64,000 bases of DNA from a bacterium (GTDB lineage: Bacteria; Fidelibacterota; Marinisomatia; Marinisomatales; JAHJCW01): NCBI GenBank assembly GCA_028282845.1, contig JANQGY010000002.1, positions 62,001-126,000 on the forward strand, in the 5' to 3' direction. Numbering within the stretch: the first letter of the stretch is position 1; each line of letters opens with the position of its first letter. Below are positions 53,623-61,201 of the stretch, one piece after another. Position numbers and translations under genes: made by a program. The notes beneath the pieces are model-generated. The model saw nothing but the letters and a program-made list of their open reading frames with translations. It had not been told where the DNA came from and did not search any database.

Positions 53623-54363
53623 ATGAAATATAAATTAGACGCGATTAAAGAAATTGCAAACACAATTTATACTCAAATCAGAAGTAATCTTCCAAAAGGT
53701 AACTTTATATTATTTGCAAAAATTGGAAGTAACTTTTCACAATATATCAACATATATAGATTCTATCAGAAAGAAAGCATTAATTCATCCGATATTATAA
53801 ATAATATAAATAAATATATGCTTAATCATATAGATAAAGTAAGAAGTTGTTTTGAAAGTGATACTGATTATTTAAGTAATGATGTATTGACATCAAATGA
53901 GTTGCTTAATTTCAGATGTGCTGTAGATACTTATTTTAGCGGACATAATTTATTACCAAGAAATCAATGTGGTCAAAACTTCCTGAAGATAACTTTTGAT
54001 TTGCTTTGTAAAATTAAGTTTTATCATAGTTTGTTGATAAAAAAACAATTTTTATCATATGACAAAACTCACTCATCGATGTTAAGATTGAACACGCCTC
54101 TGCAAAATGAACAGAAGTATAAACAAGACTTTATTTTAGGTATGCATTTAGAAAATATGTTATTTGTTGGTGAAACAATACATTTTAAATATATCAGACT
54201 GAATAATGCTGAGAATAAACCTATTAAAGGTGCATTTATCTTTTTTAGTGATAGGGATAGATATGATGAGCCAGATTATATAGATGATAGAATAAAGTTG
54301 GATGAAAACAAAGTGCTGATTGAATCTGAGAATTTTTGCAATACAAATAATAATGGAAATTGA
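53623..54363 (+). CDS. Unknown soluble protein A2, paralogue of A1
   Basis: 246 residues, no signal and no membrane segment. The order of hydrophobic blocks and the segments LRLNTP and DFILGMHLENMLFVG (about 154-159 and 169-183) match A1 (RMLTP and DFVLGYLIEEIIFQG). The C-terminal 40 residues are acidic and variable. It starts 19 bases after B1 and overlaps B2 by 11 bases. A1-B1 and A2-B2 therefore look like an old tandem duplication of a two-gene unit. Confidence 0.6.
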   Translation: MKYKLDAIKEIANTIYTQIRSNLPKGNFILFAKIGSNFSQYINIYRFYQKESINSSDIINNINKYMLNHIDKVRSCFESDTDYLSNDVLTSNELLNFRCAVDTYFSGHNLLPRNQCGQNFLKITFDLLCKIKFYHSLLIKKQFLSYDKTHSSMLRLNTPLQNEQKYKQDFILGMHLENMLFVGETIHFKYIRLNNAENKPIKGAFIFFSDRDRYDEPDYIDDRIKLDENKVLIESENFCNTNNNGN

Positions 54364-54697
54364 TAAAATAAAAACAGAATATAAAGAAATAATAAACGAT
54401 CCAAAGTTTTCTTCGAGTGGTCCATTTAGTATTTGTCCGTTTAAATATCATGGATTTATAAAAAAACTTCGAGAACTTGAGAAAAAATGCAGGGAGCTAA
54501 TTTTTTATTTAATAGATACAGAATCAGATTTTCAGGATATAGATTCCGAATCTAATAGAATGTATATTGAAGCAGAAAAATACATTGATGCAATTAATTA
54601 TTATATCCATGCTAAGACTTTTGAAAATACTATTGCCAATGTTCGTTTTGTAATATTGATTGCATTAATTTCAATTCTTGTTTCGCTATTATGCTAA
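54353..54697 (+). CDS. Small tail-anchored membrane protein B2
   Basis: About 114 residues from the ATG at 54353, inside the end of A2; an upstream in-frame start exists but lies deeper in A2. Most of the chain is helical (FIKKLRELEKKCRELIFYL), and the last 20 residues (VRFVILIALISILVSLLC) form a single C-terminal membrane anchor. Same plan as B1. Its stop overlaps the livH start (ATGCTAA), so it is locked into the transporter operon. Confidence 0.6.
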   Translation: MEIDKIKTEYKEIINDPKFSSSGPFSICPFKYHGFIKKLRELEKKCRELIFYLIDTESDFQDIDSESNRMYIEAEKYIDAINYYIHAKTFENTIANVRFVILIALISILVSLLC

Positions 54698-55575
54698 GTT
54701 TGATACAATTAATTTTAAATATAATAGCATTTCTTTCTATTATAATTATAATATCATATTCATTCACACTAATCTATTATACAACCAAATTCTTCCACCT
54801 TGCCCACGCCGCAATTATAGTTTTTGGGGCTTATTTTACTTATTTATTTTCGCAGCAAATGCAAATAGGATTGTGGTTTGCTATACCTTTAGCAATTATT
54901 TTAGCAACCGTAATGGGCGCGCTAATTGAAATTGTTTTATACAATCCGCTGCGCAAACGCGGGGCAATTCCGTTAGTGTTTTTGATAACTTCGCTTGGGC
55001 TGTACATAATCCTGCAAAATATAATTTCACTGCTGTGGGGCGATGATACCAAGTCCATCCGTACCGGACCGGTGGAGATCGGCAATGAGTTTTTGGGTGC
55101 TTACATAACCGATATTCAGATCATTACCATTGGAGTCAGCATTGTTTTATTTGTGGCAACGCTGCTTTTTATTAAATACACGGCGGTCGGTAAAAATATG
55201 CGGGCGGTTTCTTCCAATGCAGAATTGAGTAATATTTTCGGGATTAATTCCGATGCGGTTATTCTGTGGTCATTTGCCGTCGGTTCCGCCTTAGCGGCGA
55301 TAGCGGGAATTTTAGTCGCTTTCGATACCGATATGACGCCCACAATGGGTTTTAATCTGCTGCTGTATGGCGTAGTAGCGATGATAATCGGTGGCGTAGG
55401 GAGCATTACCGGTTTAATTGGCGGAGCATTTTTGCTTGCCACGGCACAGCACCTTGGTGCTTATTATATTGACAGCAAGTGGATGGATGCTATTGCTTAC
55501 ATAATTTTGATATTATTTTTAATCTGGAAACCACTTGGGTTTAGTGGTCGGCGGTTGAAGAAGGTCGAGATATAG
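54691..55575 (+). CDS. livH: Branched-chain amino-acid type ABC permease (LivH-like)
   Basis: 294 residues with about eight membrane helices. Family segments are YYTTKFFHLAHAAIIVFGAY (about 30-49), RKRGAIPLVFLITSLGLYII (about 89-108) and the coupling region AVSSNAELSNIFGINSD (about 171-187). It forms the translocation pore with LivM. The start overlaps the end of B2, and the stop overlaps the left end of the DUF1016 cassette. Confidence 0.9.
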   Translation: MLSLIQLILNIIAFLSIIIIISYSFTLIYYTTKFFHLAHAAIIVFGAYFTYLFSQQMQIGLWFAIPLAIILATVMGALIEIVLYNPLRKRGAIPLVFLITSLGLYIILQNIISLLWGDDTKSIRTGPVEIGNEFLGAYITDIQIITIGVSIVLFVATLLFIKYTAVGKNMRAVSSNAELSNIFGINSDAVILWSFAVGSALAAIAGILVAFDTDMTPTMGFNLLLYGVVAMIIGGVGSITGLIGGAFLLATAQHLGAYYIDSKWMDAIAYIILILFLIWKPLGFSGRRLKKVEI

Positions 55576-55609
55576 ACACGAATTACACTAATTAGCACTG
55601 ATGAAAAAA
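55574..55609 (+). repeat. Left inverted repeat of the DUF1016 cassette
   Basis: AGACACGAATTACACTAATT followed by AGCACTGATGAAAAAA begins inside the livH stop codon. It matches the reverse complement of 56899-56930 and belongs to the same family as the repeats around the GxxExxY gene. Confidence 0.75.
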
Positions 55610-55623
55610 ATACATACAATAAC

Positions 55624-55711
55624 ATTGTCATTGCGAGGAGCGGAGCGACGAAGCAATCCCCTTACGTTCAGAGATTGCTTTGCTCAACTCTGTTTCGCTC
55701 GCAATGACAAT
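55624..55711. repeat. REP-like palindromic element
   Basis: ATTGTCATTGCGAG (55624-55637) is repeated inverted and perfect at 55698-55711, with inner matches CGAAGCAATC/GATTGCTTTG. Palindromes of this kind, with CATTGCGAGGAGCGGAGCG, occur in many copies in diverse bacterial genomes. It lies inside the DUF1016 cassette, before the gene. Confidence 0.8.
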
Positions 55712-55734
55712 ACTGTTTCTATTAATTAACGTAG

Positions 55735-56859
55735 ATGAATAATAAATTAGTAAAATATGATGGACTTGTTTCTGCAATAGAAACTTTACTGAGTGAGGCG
55801 CGCCAACACGTTGTTCGGGAAGTAAATCAGACTATTATTTTTACTTATTGGCACATCGGCAGGTATATTGTCGAATATGAACAGGGTGGCAAGGAACGTG
55901 CTGAGTATGGCGCAGCTTTGCTCAAACGATTATCTCAAGATTTAACAAAATCGTTTGGGGAAGGATATTCTTATAGAAATTTACAAAAGTACAAGAAATT
56001 TTTTATGTTATTCCCAATTGTGCCGACAGTGTCGGCACAATTAGAAAATGAAAAATGGTCCACACTGTCGACCAAATCCAATACCGGAAAATTGCCGACA
56101 GTGTCTGCACAATTCAGTGAGAAAGTAATTGCTTCCATTCCAAAATTAAATTGGTCACATTTTGTACGACTTTTAAGTGTCAAAAGTGAAGATGAACGTA
56201 ATTTTTACCTAATCGAAACAGCGGAAAATAATTGGTCAGTACGGGAATTAGACCGACAAATCAATAGTTCATTATATGAAAGACTGCTATTGAGTAAAGA
56301 TAAAAATGGAGTAAAAGAATTAGCTGAAAAGGGGCAAATTATAGAAAATGTTCAGGATACACTAAAAGACCCCTACGTATTGGAATTCTTGAATCTTGAT
56401 GAATCTTATAAATACTCTGAAAATGATTTGGAAACTGCAATTATCAGCAATCTTGAAAAATTTATATTAGAATTAGGAAAAGGTTTTTCTTTTGTTGCCC
56501 GTCAAAAACGTATTTCAGCCGGTGCGGATCATTTTTATATTGATTTGGTTTTCTATAACCGCTTATTAAAATCCCACATATTGATAGACTTGAAAATAGG
56601 AAAACTAAAACATCAGGATATTGGTCAAATGCAGATGTATGTAAATTATTACGATCGGCAGATCAAGACTGACGAAGAAAATCCAACCATTGGTATTTTG
56701 TTGTGTAAAGAGAAAAACAAATTTGTAATTGAATACACTTTGCCCGAAAATAACAAGCAAGTCTTTGCTAAAGAATATCAGTTGTATTTGCCGCAGAAGG
56801 ATGAATTGAATAAATTATTAAAAAAATACTTAGATGAGCCCAAAGAAAGCTTTGGCTAA
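55735..56859 (+). CDS. DUF1016 (YhcG-type) PD-(D/E)XK nuclease family protein
   Basis: 374 residues. The N-terminal DUF1016 region (TYWHIGRYIVEYEQGGKERAEYG, about 37-59, then SYRNLQKYKKFF) is followed by a variable linker and the C-terminal nuclease-like domain: LGKGFSFVARQKRISAGADHFYIDLVFYNR (about 245-274), SHILIDLKIGKLKHQDIGQMQMYVNYYD (about 279-306), with the Asp and Asp-x-Lys of the fold. Its biochemical role is not settled; homologues occur in mobile and defence contexts. It sits between livH and livM and is flanked by inverted repeats, so it looks inserted. Confidence 0.92.
   Translation: MNNKLVKYDGLVSAIETLLSEARQHVVREVNQTIIFTYWHIGRYIVEYEQGGKERAEYGAALLKRLSQDLTKSFGEGYSYRNLQKYKKFFMLFPIVPTVSAQLENEKWSTLSTKSNTGKLPTVSAQFSEKVIASIPKLNWSHFVRLLSVKSEDERNFYLIETAENNWSVRELDRQINSSLYERLLLSKDKNGVKELAEKGQIIENVQDTLKDPYVLEFLNLDESYKYSENDLETAIISNLEKFILELGKGFSFVARQKRISAGADHFYIDLVFYNRLLKSHILIDLKIGKLKHQDIGQMQMYVNYYDRQIKTDEENPTIGILLCKEKNKFVIEYTLPENNKQVFAKEYQLYLPQKDELNKLLKKYLDEPKESFG
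56016..56042. repeat. 27-base palindrome inside the DUF1016 gene
   Basis: AATTGTGCCGACA and TGTCGGCACAATT are perfect 13-base arms around one G. A partial second copy is at 56091-56115. They encode the repeated peptide PTVSAQ in the linker between the two domains, a region that is commonly repetitive in this family. Confidence 0.75.
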
Positions 56860-56898
56860 ATTACCAAAGAGTAATCCTATGAAATCTTCTTGTCAATT

Positions 56899-56930
56899 AA
56901 TTTTTGTGTTAATTCGCGAAATTCGTGTCT
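56899..56930 (+). repeat. Right inverted repeat of the DUF1016 cassette
   Basis: TTTTTGTGTTAATTCGCG followed by AAATTCGTGTCT. It overlaps the first codons proposed for livM, and the adjoining AGTGTCTT matches the outer AAGACACTA of the GxxExxY left repeat. Confidence 0.75.
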
Positions 56931-57809
56931 AGTGTCTTGGAATATTTACTACACATACTAATCTTAATTGTAATCTATATAATTCTTGCGCAAAGTTTGA
57001 ATTTGGTCGCCGGTTATTCAGGTATGATCTCTCTCGCTCACGCCGCTTTTTATGGAATTGGCGCATACACAACAGCGTTACTATCAGTTAATTTCAATTT
57101 CCCATTTGTTGCAACATTGCCGATTGCAATGGTTTTGAGTGGAATTTTGGCTTTTATAGTTTCAGTGATTGCTCTCCGTACAGTTGATGATTATTTCATT
57201 ATCATAACACTTGGAATTCAAGTGGTAATATTTTCGCTAATGAATAATTGGATGACCTTAACGAGAGGTCCATTGGGTATTCCCGGCATTCCGCCGATTT
57301 CATTGTTCGGATTTGAAATAAACGATAAAATACCATTTCTGATCTTGTGTATTATCCTTGCCGGAATTGTGTATTATTTATTAAAAAATATTACATCATC
57401 ACCGTTTGGTAGAGTATTAAAAGCCCTCAGTGAGGATGAAATTTTTACACAAAGTCTTGGGAAAAATGTTTACCAAGCAAAGATAATCTCCTTTACTCTT
57501 GGCGCAATGTTTGCTTCAATTTCCGGTGTGCTATATGCACACTATATTTCCTATATTGATCCTACAAGCTTTACGATTGATGAATCAATTTTCATTCTTT
57601 CAATTGTAATCATTGGTGGTATGCGCAATTTGTGGGGTAGCGCCGTTGCTGCAGCGTTTTTAATTATACTGCCTGAATTATTGCGCTTCTTGGGTATGCC
57701 CAATAATATTGCTGCCAATATGCGCCAAATTATTTACGGAGCGATATTAATTTTTGCTATGTTCAAGTACAGTAAAGGATTTGTAGCAGAAAGAACCAAT
57801 AGCGCTTAA
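56925..57809 (+). CDS. livM: Branched-chain amino-acid type ABC permease (LivM-like)
   Basis: Up to 294 residues with about eight to ten membrane helices. AQSLNLVAGYSGMISLAHAAFYGIG (about 22-46) and the coupling segment RVLKALSEDEIFTQSLGKNV are diagnostic. The GTG at 56925 lies in the inverted repeat; TTG at 56937 is an alternative. No ribosome-binding site is visible, so the native start region was probably replaced by the inserted cassette. Partner of LivH. Confidence 0.9.
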   Translation: MSSVLEYLLHILILIVIYIILAQSLNLVAGYSGMISLAHAAFYGIGAYTTALLSVNFNFPFVATLPIAMVLSGILAFIVSVIALRTVDDYFIIITLGIQVVIFSLMNNWMTLTRGPLGIPGIPPISLFGFEINDKIPFLILCIILAGIVYYLLKNITSSPFGRVLKALSEDEIFTQSLGKNVYQAKIISFTLGAMFASISGVLYAHYISYIDPTSFTIDESIFILSIVIIGGMRNLWGSAVAAAFLIILPELLRFLGMPNNIAANMRQIIYGAILIFAMFKYSKGFVAERTNSA

Positions 57810-57822
57810 GCAAGCAATAGGA

Positions 57823-57846
57823 GGGGGAATCCGTAAAAATTCCCCC
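57823..57846. terminator. Hairpin between convergent livM and AraC genes
   Basis: GGGGGAAT/ATTCCCCC (57823-57830, 57839-57846) with an 8-base loop. No long T-run on either side. Probably a shared bidirectional terminator. Confidence 0.7.
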
Positions 57847-57857
57847 TATATACATTA

Positions 57858-58790
57858 TTAAATAGGTTTTACCGGTACATAAATATCTACAAGATGTTTA
57901 CCTTCCGGATGTTCTTTAGGATCGTTCATATACATCTCAAAGCATGGTTTGTCATCAGGCACAAAACCGCTGTCCGGTAACCATTCGCCCATTAATTTCT
58001 CCCAAGCGGCGGCGTATTCATCGGGATTGATTTCAAAACTACCGACGGCATATTTACCCCCGGCAACAACCATTTTACCGATTTCACCATCAACTTCCGT
58101 ATCCTCAGGAATTGTAATGCAAACATCCAACCTTAATTTGCTATCCTCGGTGAGATTGGGATCATCGTAATAGATGGACATCATACCGGTTTCGGGGAAA
58201 TTTAATAGATCGCGTGGACCGGCCCATTTGAATAATTTGGTAAACAAATTTTCAAATAACTCCGAATTTCCCTGATACGGTCCGATATGCCGCAAATAGG
58301 CGACAGTCGTATCGTCTAATTTTTTTACTTCAACTTTCATTTTAATTCCTCTTTTTTGTTTTGAATTTGCACCGTCAAAATAGGGAGGAATTTGGCCAAC
58401 TGCTTTTCGATCCTTGCTTTCCGTTTTACTATTCTTGCTATTTTTTAATCCGCTTTGGCGATACGCACTGGCGCTCATTCCAAAATATTCATTGAACGAT
58501 CGCGAGAATTGTGATGAACCGGAGAAACCGCAATTCAATGCGATCTCCGTGATTGATGACTTGGGATAAGCAATTAACTGTGTCGCTGCTTTTTCTATCC
58601 GCAACCGTTTGATGAATGAATTTAGTGTTTCACCGACCATTGCAGTAAAAATGCGGTGAAAATGAAATTTAGAAAAATGGGCAACCCGGGCTAATGATTC
58701 TAAATCGAGTTGCTCTTCAAGATGATTCTGAATATAATCAATTACGCGATTGATACGCCCGATATATTCATCACGATACTTTGAATTCAC
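57858..58790 (-). CDS. AraC-type regulator fused to a GyrI-like effector domain
   Basis: 310 residues. The AraC DNA-binding domain is N-terminal (residues 10-110: LESLARVAHFSKFHFHRIF and ALNCGFSGSSQFSRSFNEYFG), followed by a short basic linker and a GyrI-like ligand-binding domain (155-310: VEVKKLDDTTVAYLRHIGPYQG). This is the Rob/BmrR-like arrangement used to sense small toxic molecules. The start is GTG at 58790; it overlaps the stop of the small membrane protein upstream (GTGA), so the two are probably coupled. Confidence 0.9.
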   Translation of the reverse strand: MNSKYRDEYIGRINRVIDYIQNHLEEQLDLESLARVAHFSKFHFHRIFTAMVGETLNSFIKRLRIEKAATQLIAYPKSSITEIALNCGFSGSSQFSRSFNEYFGMSASAYRQSGLKNSKNSKTESKDRKAVGQIPPYFDGANSKQKRGIKMKVEVKKLDDTTVAYLRHIGPYQGNSELFENLFTKLFKWAGPRDLLNFPETGMMSIYYDDPNLTEDSKLRLDVCITIPEDTEVDGEIGKMVVAGGKYAVGSFEINPDEYAAAWEKLMGEWLPDSGFVPDDKPCFEMYMNDPKEHPEGKHLVDIYVPVKPI

Positions 58791-58945
58791 CGCCGCGTAA
58801 ATCCTTTGGACAGGACACCAAAAATCAGTAAAGCAATAGCAAAGAGTATAGCTCCGGTAGCGCTGATTATGAGTTTGAGTATTAATAATATGGCTAATAT
58901 CAGAGATGTGATCAATATAAATATTCCTGCTGTGAGAGCTTTCAT
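58787..58945 (-). CDS. 52-residue two-helix membrane protein, intact copy
   Basis: ATG at 58945 to a TGA that overlaps the AraC start. The protein (MKALTAGIFILITSLILAIL..., ending GVLSKGFTRR) is almost wholly hydrophobic with a basic C-terminus, so it spans the inner membrane twice. A frameshifted copy lies at 60961 and a 5' remnant at 59910; that the sequence is kept open here while the copies decay supports it as a real gene. No family recognised. Confidence 0.65.
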   Translation of the reverse strand: MKALTAGIFILITSLILAILLILKLIISATGAILFAIALLIFGVLSKGFTRR

Positions 58946-58956
58946 GTTAAACCTGT

Positions 58957-59793
58957 TTAGTTTATTTTCGATTTCTTATTTATTAATCTTGCTATTGGCT
59001 TTAGCATGTAATTAAGTAATGGGACCTTTTTGAGTTTGTGGTAAGCATTTTGATATCTTAATAAATGATTGGTCATTATTGTTAGGTTTTTCTTCGCAAT
59101 ATCCTGGGCTCCATAGTCGTTAATAAGTAGTGAAGTTTCAATTATTACTTTTTCGCGCTCTGCTGTGTTTTTTGCCCGATCATGTATTAATGCGTGGGCA
59201 ATTGGATGATCAATTTTTTTAAATTCAAATTGTTTGGCAATTTTTAACCAAAGATCAATATCCATGCTATATTCTAAATCTATATTTAACGGTCCAGCGG
59301 TTTCCCAAGCTTTCCTGCTAAAGAAACAGGCCGGTTGCATGAAATGCGAGTAATGTACCCAATCTAATAAAGCCTCAAAAGTTAGTTCAGGTACATTAGG
59401 TGTATAGATAATTTTATCATTCGAATCTACTTTGTGTCCTATTCCGACAATTGCCCCGACTTTTTCCGTCCAGTTAAAATTGGCAACTTTCTCAAGCACA
59501 TTTTCCAAAAGATAATCATCACTATTTAGCCAACCTAAAATATCACCCGAGCTCTTTTCAAATCCCTTATTGATTGCATCAGACTGTCCTTTGTCCGGTT
59601 CACTCACCCAATAATCTATCTTGTCATTATATTTTTTAATAACATCAACGCTATTATCGGTACTAGCCCCATCAATCACGATATATTCCAAATTTGGATA
59701 GTCCTGAGAGAGGACGGAAAGAATGGTGCGCTCAATATATTCGCCTTGATTGTAGCTTGGTGTAACAATAGTAATTTTAGGTTTTTTAGTCAT
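58957..59793 (-). CDS. Family 2 glycosyltransferase
   Basis: 278 residues, GT-A fold. ITIVTPSYNQGEYIERTILSV (about 8-28), EYIVIDGASTDNSVDVIKKY (about 35-54), WVSEPDKGQSDAINKGF and the metal-binding LGWLNSDDYLL (DxD-like) are standard GT2 motifs. The C-terminal part is helical and basic. It probably adds a sugar to a surface glycan. It lies between two copies of the small membrane-gene repeat and its last codons abut copy 1. Confidence 0.92.
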   Translation of the reverse strand: MTKKPKITIVTPSYNQGEYIERTILSVLSQDYPNLEYIVIDGASTDNSVDVIKKYNDKIDYWVSEPDKGQSDAINKGFEKSSGDILGWLNSDDYLLENVLEKVANFNWTEKVGAIVGIGHKVDSNDKIIYTPNVPELTFEALLDWVHYSHFMQPACFFSRKAWETAGPLNIDLEYSMDIDLWLKIAKQFEFKKIDHPIAHALIHDRAKNTAEREKVIIETSLLINDYGAQDIAKKNLTIMTNHLLRYQNAYHKLKKVPLLNYMLKPIARLINKKSKIN

Positions 59794-59909
59794 GGCTTTG
59801 ATTTTGTTTTATTTATCTACACGTTTAACTTAATAATTATTGCGAATAAAAAAATAACATTATAGAAATTTTCAATATTATTTTAACAGTAATATTTTAG
59901 TAGAATCAA

Positions 59910-60034
59910 TCACTTACGTTTGAATGTTAATAGTAAAAAAGATATGAGCACAAATATTCCGGCAGTTATTGATTTCCTATTAATCTTTTTTGTTTAGATA
60001 TTCTATCTCCAAAAATGTGAAATAATTTAATTTT
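59910..60034 (-). pseudogene. Start-less remnant of the small membrane-protein gene
   Basis: Minus-strand bases 60034 to about 59940 match the upstream region and first codons of the copy at 60961-61178 (shared GATATTCTATC and AATAATTTAATTTT). The start codon has become AGG, and after about 12 codons the frame diverges and ends at 59910. The upstream part runs into the last codons of higA. Confidence 0.6.
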
Positions 60035-60389
60035 GACCGATAAGGGATTCGGCAGGGATACCCAAATTTTTATTCAAGCTGCGAATCATTTTTACAGTTA
60101 AATCTCGTTTTCGATTTAAAATTTCTGATACACGGTTTGCCCCGCCAAGTATTTTTGCTATATCTTTATTTCTTAATCCCAATTGCTCCATTCTAAATTT
60201 AATTGCCTCAATCGGATCAGGGGGAAATATTTTGTAGTGTTTATCTTCATAATCATCAATAAGGATTAAAAGAATACTTAGAATGTCTCCTTCGGCAGAA
60301 TTAGCTTTGGCATCCCAAAGTTCTTCAACTTGCTTTAATGCGTTCTTATAATCTTTTTCTGATTTGATGGGTTTAATATTCATATTCAT
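60027..60389 (-). CDS. higA: HigA-type antitoxin
   Basis: 120 residues. The C-terminal helix-turn-helix (GLRNKDIAKILGGANRVSEILNRKRDLTVKMIRSLN, about 71-106) is the form seen in HigA antitoxins; the N-terminal half is an acidic helical part typical of the longer HigA type. It binds its toxin and represses the operon. The toxin gene precedes it by 11 bases, the order normal for higBA. Confidence 0.88.
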   Translation of the reverse strand: MNMNIKPIKSEKDYKNALKQVEELWDAKANSAEGDILSILLILIDDYEDKHYKIFPPDPIEAIKFRMEQLGLRNKDIAKILGGANRVSEILNRKRDLTVKMIRSLNKNLGIPAESLIGQN

Positions 60390-60400
60390 TGCTCTTTTAT

Positions 60401-60694
60401 TTAAATTGTGTTTGCATCAATTTTATCATATTGTTCATGAGTACCAATAAACCTTATATATACCATAAAATAATCATAATTTATTTTCACAACTAATCTG
60501 TATTTATTGCCGGCAATATTAAATACTACTCTACTATTTTTTAATATACTTGCGTTCCTATATAATTTCTTTATATCACTTGGATTTTTCCATGAAGCAG
60601 CTTCTGCCTCTTGATACCATGCTCGCAGTGCTTGTTCGGCATCTTTATAATTTTTCCAAAAATCACTTAATGTTTTCCGTGATATTATCCACAT
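60401..60694 (-). CDS. higB: HigB-type mRNA interferase toxin
   Basis: About 97 residues from the ATG at 60694, giving the family N-terminus MWIISRKTLSDFW; a start further upstream is possible but adds non-conserved residues. SRVVFNIAGNKYRLVVKINY and VYIRFIGTHEQYDKID are the two conserved blocks of the HigB/RelE-like fold, with the terminal His and Tyr of the active site. It cleaves mRNA at the ribosome. Pairs with the antitoxin downstream. Confidence 0.88.
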   Translation of the reverse strand: MWIISRKTLSDFWKNYKDAEQALRAWYQEAEAASWKNPSDIKKLYRNASILKNSRVVFNIAGNKYRLVVKINYDYFMVYIRFIGTHEQYDKIDANTI

Positions 60695-60714
60695 AACGCA
60701 ATTGAATATAATAA

Positions 60715-60731
60715 GTTCCCATATTGGGAAC
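60715..60731. promoter_or_regulatory. Palindromic operator before higBA
   Basis: GTTCCC and GGGAAC are perfect inverted 6-base arms with a five-base AT spacer, 20 bases before the higB ATG. The location and form fit autorepression by the HigA dimer. Confidence 0.6.
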
Positions 60732-60826
60732 AAACAATATTTAGAAGATATTCGAGTAAATTGGTTAATAAATTATCCAAATCCATTTTAATTCAAGTAC
60801 AACAATAAATTTTACCACCCCTCAAT

Positions 60827-60847
60827 CCCCTCCTAAATTAGGAGGGG
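60827..60847. repeat. CCCCTCCTAA palindrome, REP-like
   Basis: CCCCTCCTAA and TTAGGAGGGG with one central A form a perfect inverted repeat; the surrounding ACCACCCCTC and GGGAGGT extend the symmetry imperfectly. This kind of palindrome is a common dispersed repeat. Confidence 0.7.
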
Positions 60848-60870
60848 AAGCGCAGCCCGGGAGGTATTTT

Positions 60871-60963
60871 CAATTAAATATTTATAATATTAATGGAAAG
60901 ATAATAGATGAAATTCCTATTAATGTAACAGTACCCGGTTTCTATAGTATTGACTGGAATTCA
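60871..60963 (+). pseudogene. Fragment of a type IX secretion sorting domain
   Basis: In frame, the bases read LNIYNINGKIIDEI, then VPGFYSIDWNS, the middle of a type A sorting domain (compare IYDILGKKV...GSHNVQWN in the gene at 47113). The upstream side is a REP palindrome and the downstream side runs into the repeat copy, so both ends are broken. Confidence 0.6.
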
Positions 60964-61118
60964 CCGCTTAGTAAATCCTCTGGATAGGACACCAAAAATC
61001 AGTAAAGCAATAGCAAAGAGTACAGCTCCGGTGGCGCTGATTATGAGTTTGAGTATTAATAATATGGCTAATATCAGAGATGTGATCAGTATAAATATTT
61101 CGCAGTTATTACTTTCAT
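60961..61118 (-). pseudogene. Frameshifted copy of the small membrane-protein gene
   Basis: About 90 percent identical to 58787-58945 over most of its length, from ATG at 61118 to a TGA at 60961. It is 158 instead of 159 bases: one base is missing at about codon 7, giving a stop at codon 11. The homology to copy 1 ends at the AraC start GTGAATTC. Confidence 0.75.
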
Positions 61119-61201
61119 ATTAATCTTTTTTATTTAGATATTCTATCCCCCAAAAATGCGAAATAATTTAATTTTGTGTAGTAATTGAAAAAGGAAATAG
61201 C

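Larger units (their letters stand above)
60732..61201. other. Junction region of repeats and gene debris
   Basis: This stretch has no intact gene. It holds a REP-like palindrome (60827-60847), a fragment of a type IX sorting domain (60871-60963), a frameshifted copy of the small membrane-protein gene (60961-61118) and that gene's upstream region, which also serves the transporter at 61202. Confidence 0.7.

Noticed and set aside
54678..54929. An 83-codon frame over the start of livH
   Set aside because: It is an alternate frame of a well-supported permease gene and shows only translated membrane-segment shadow.
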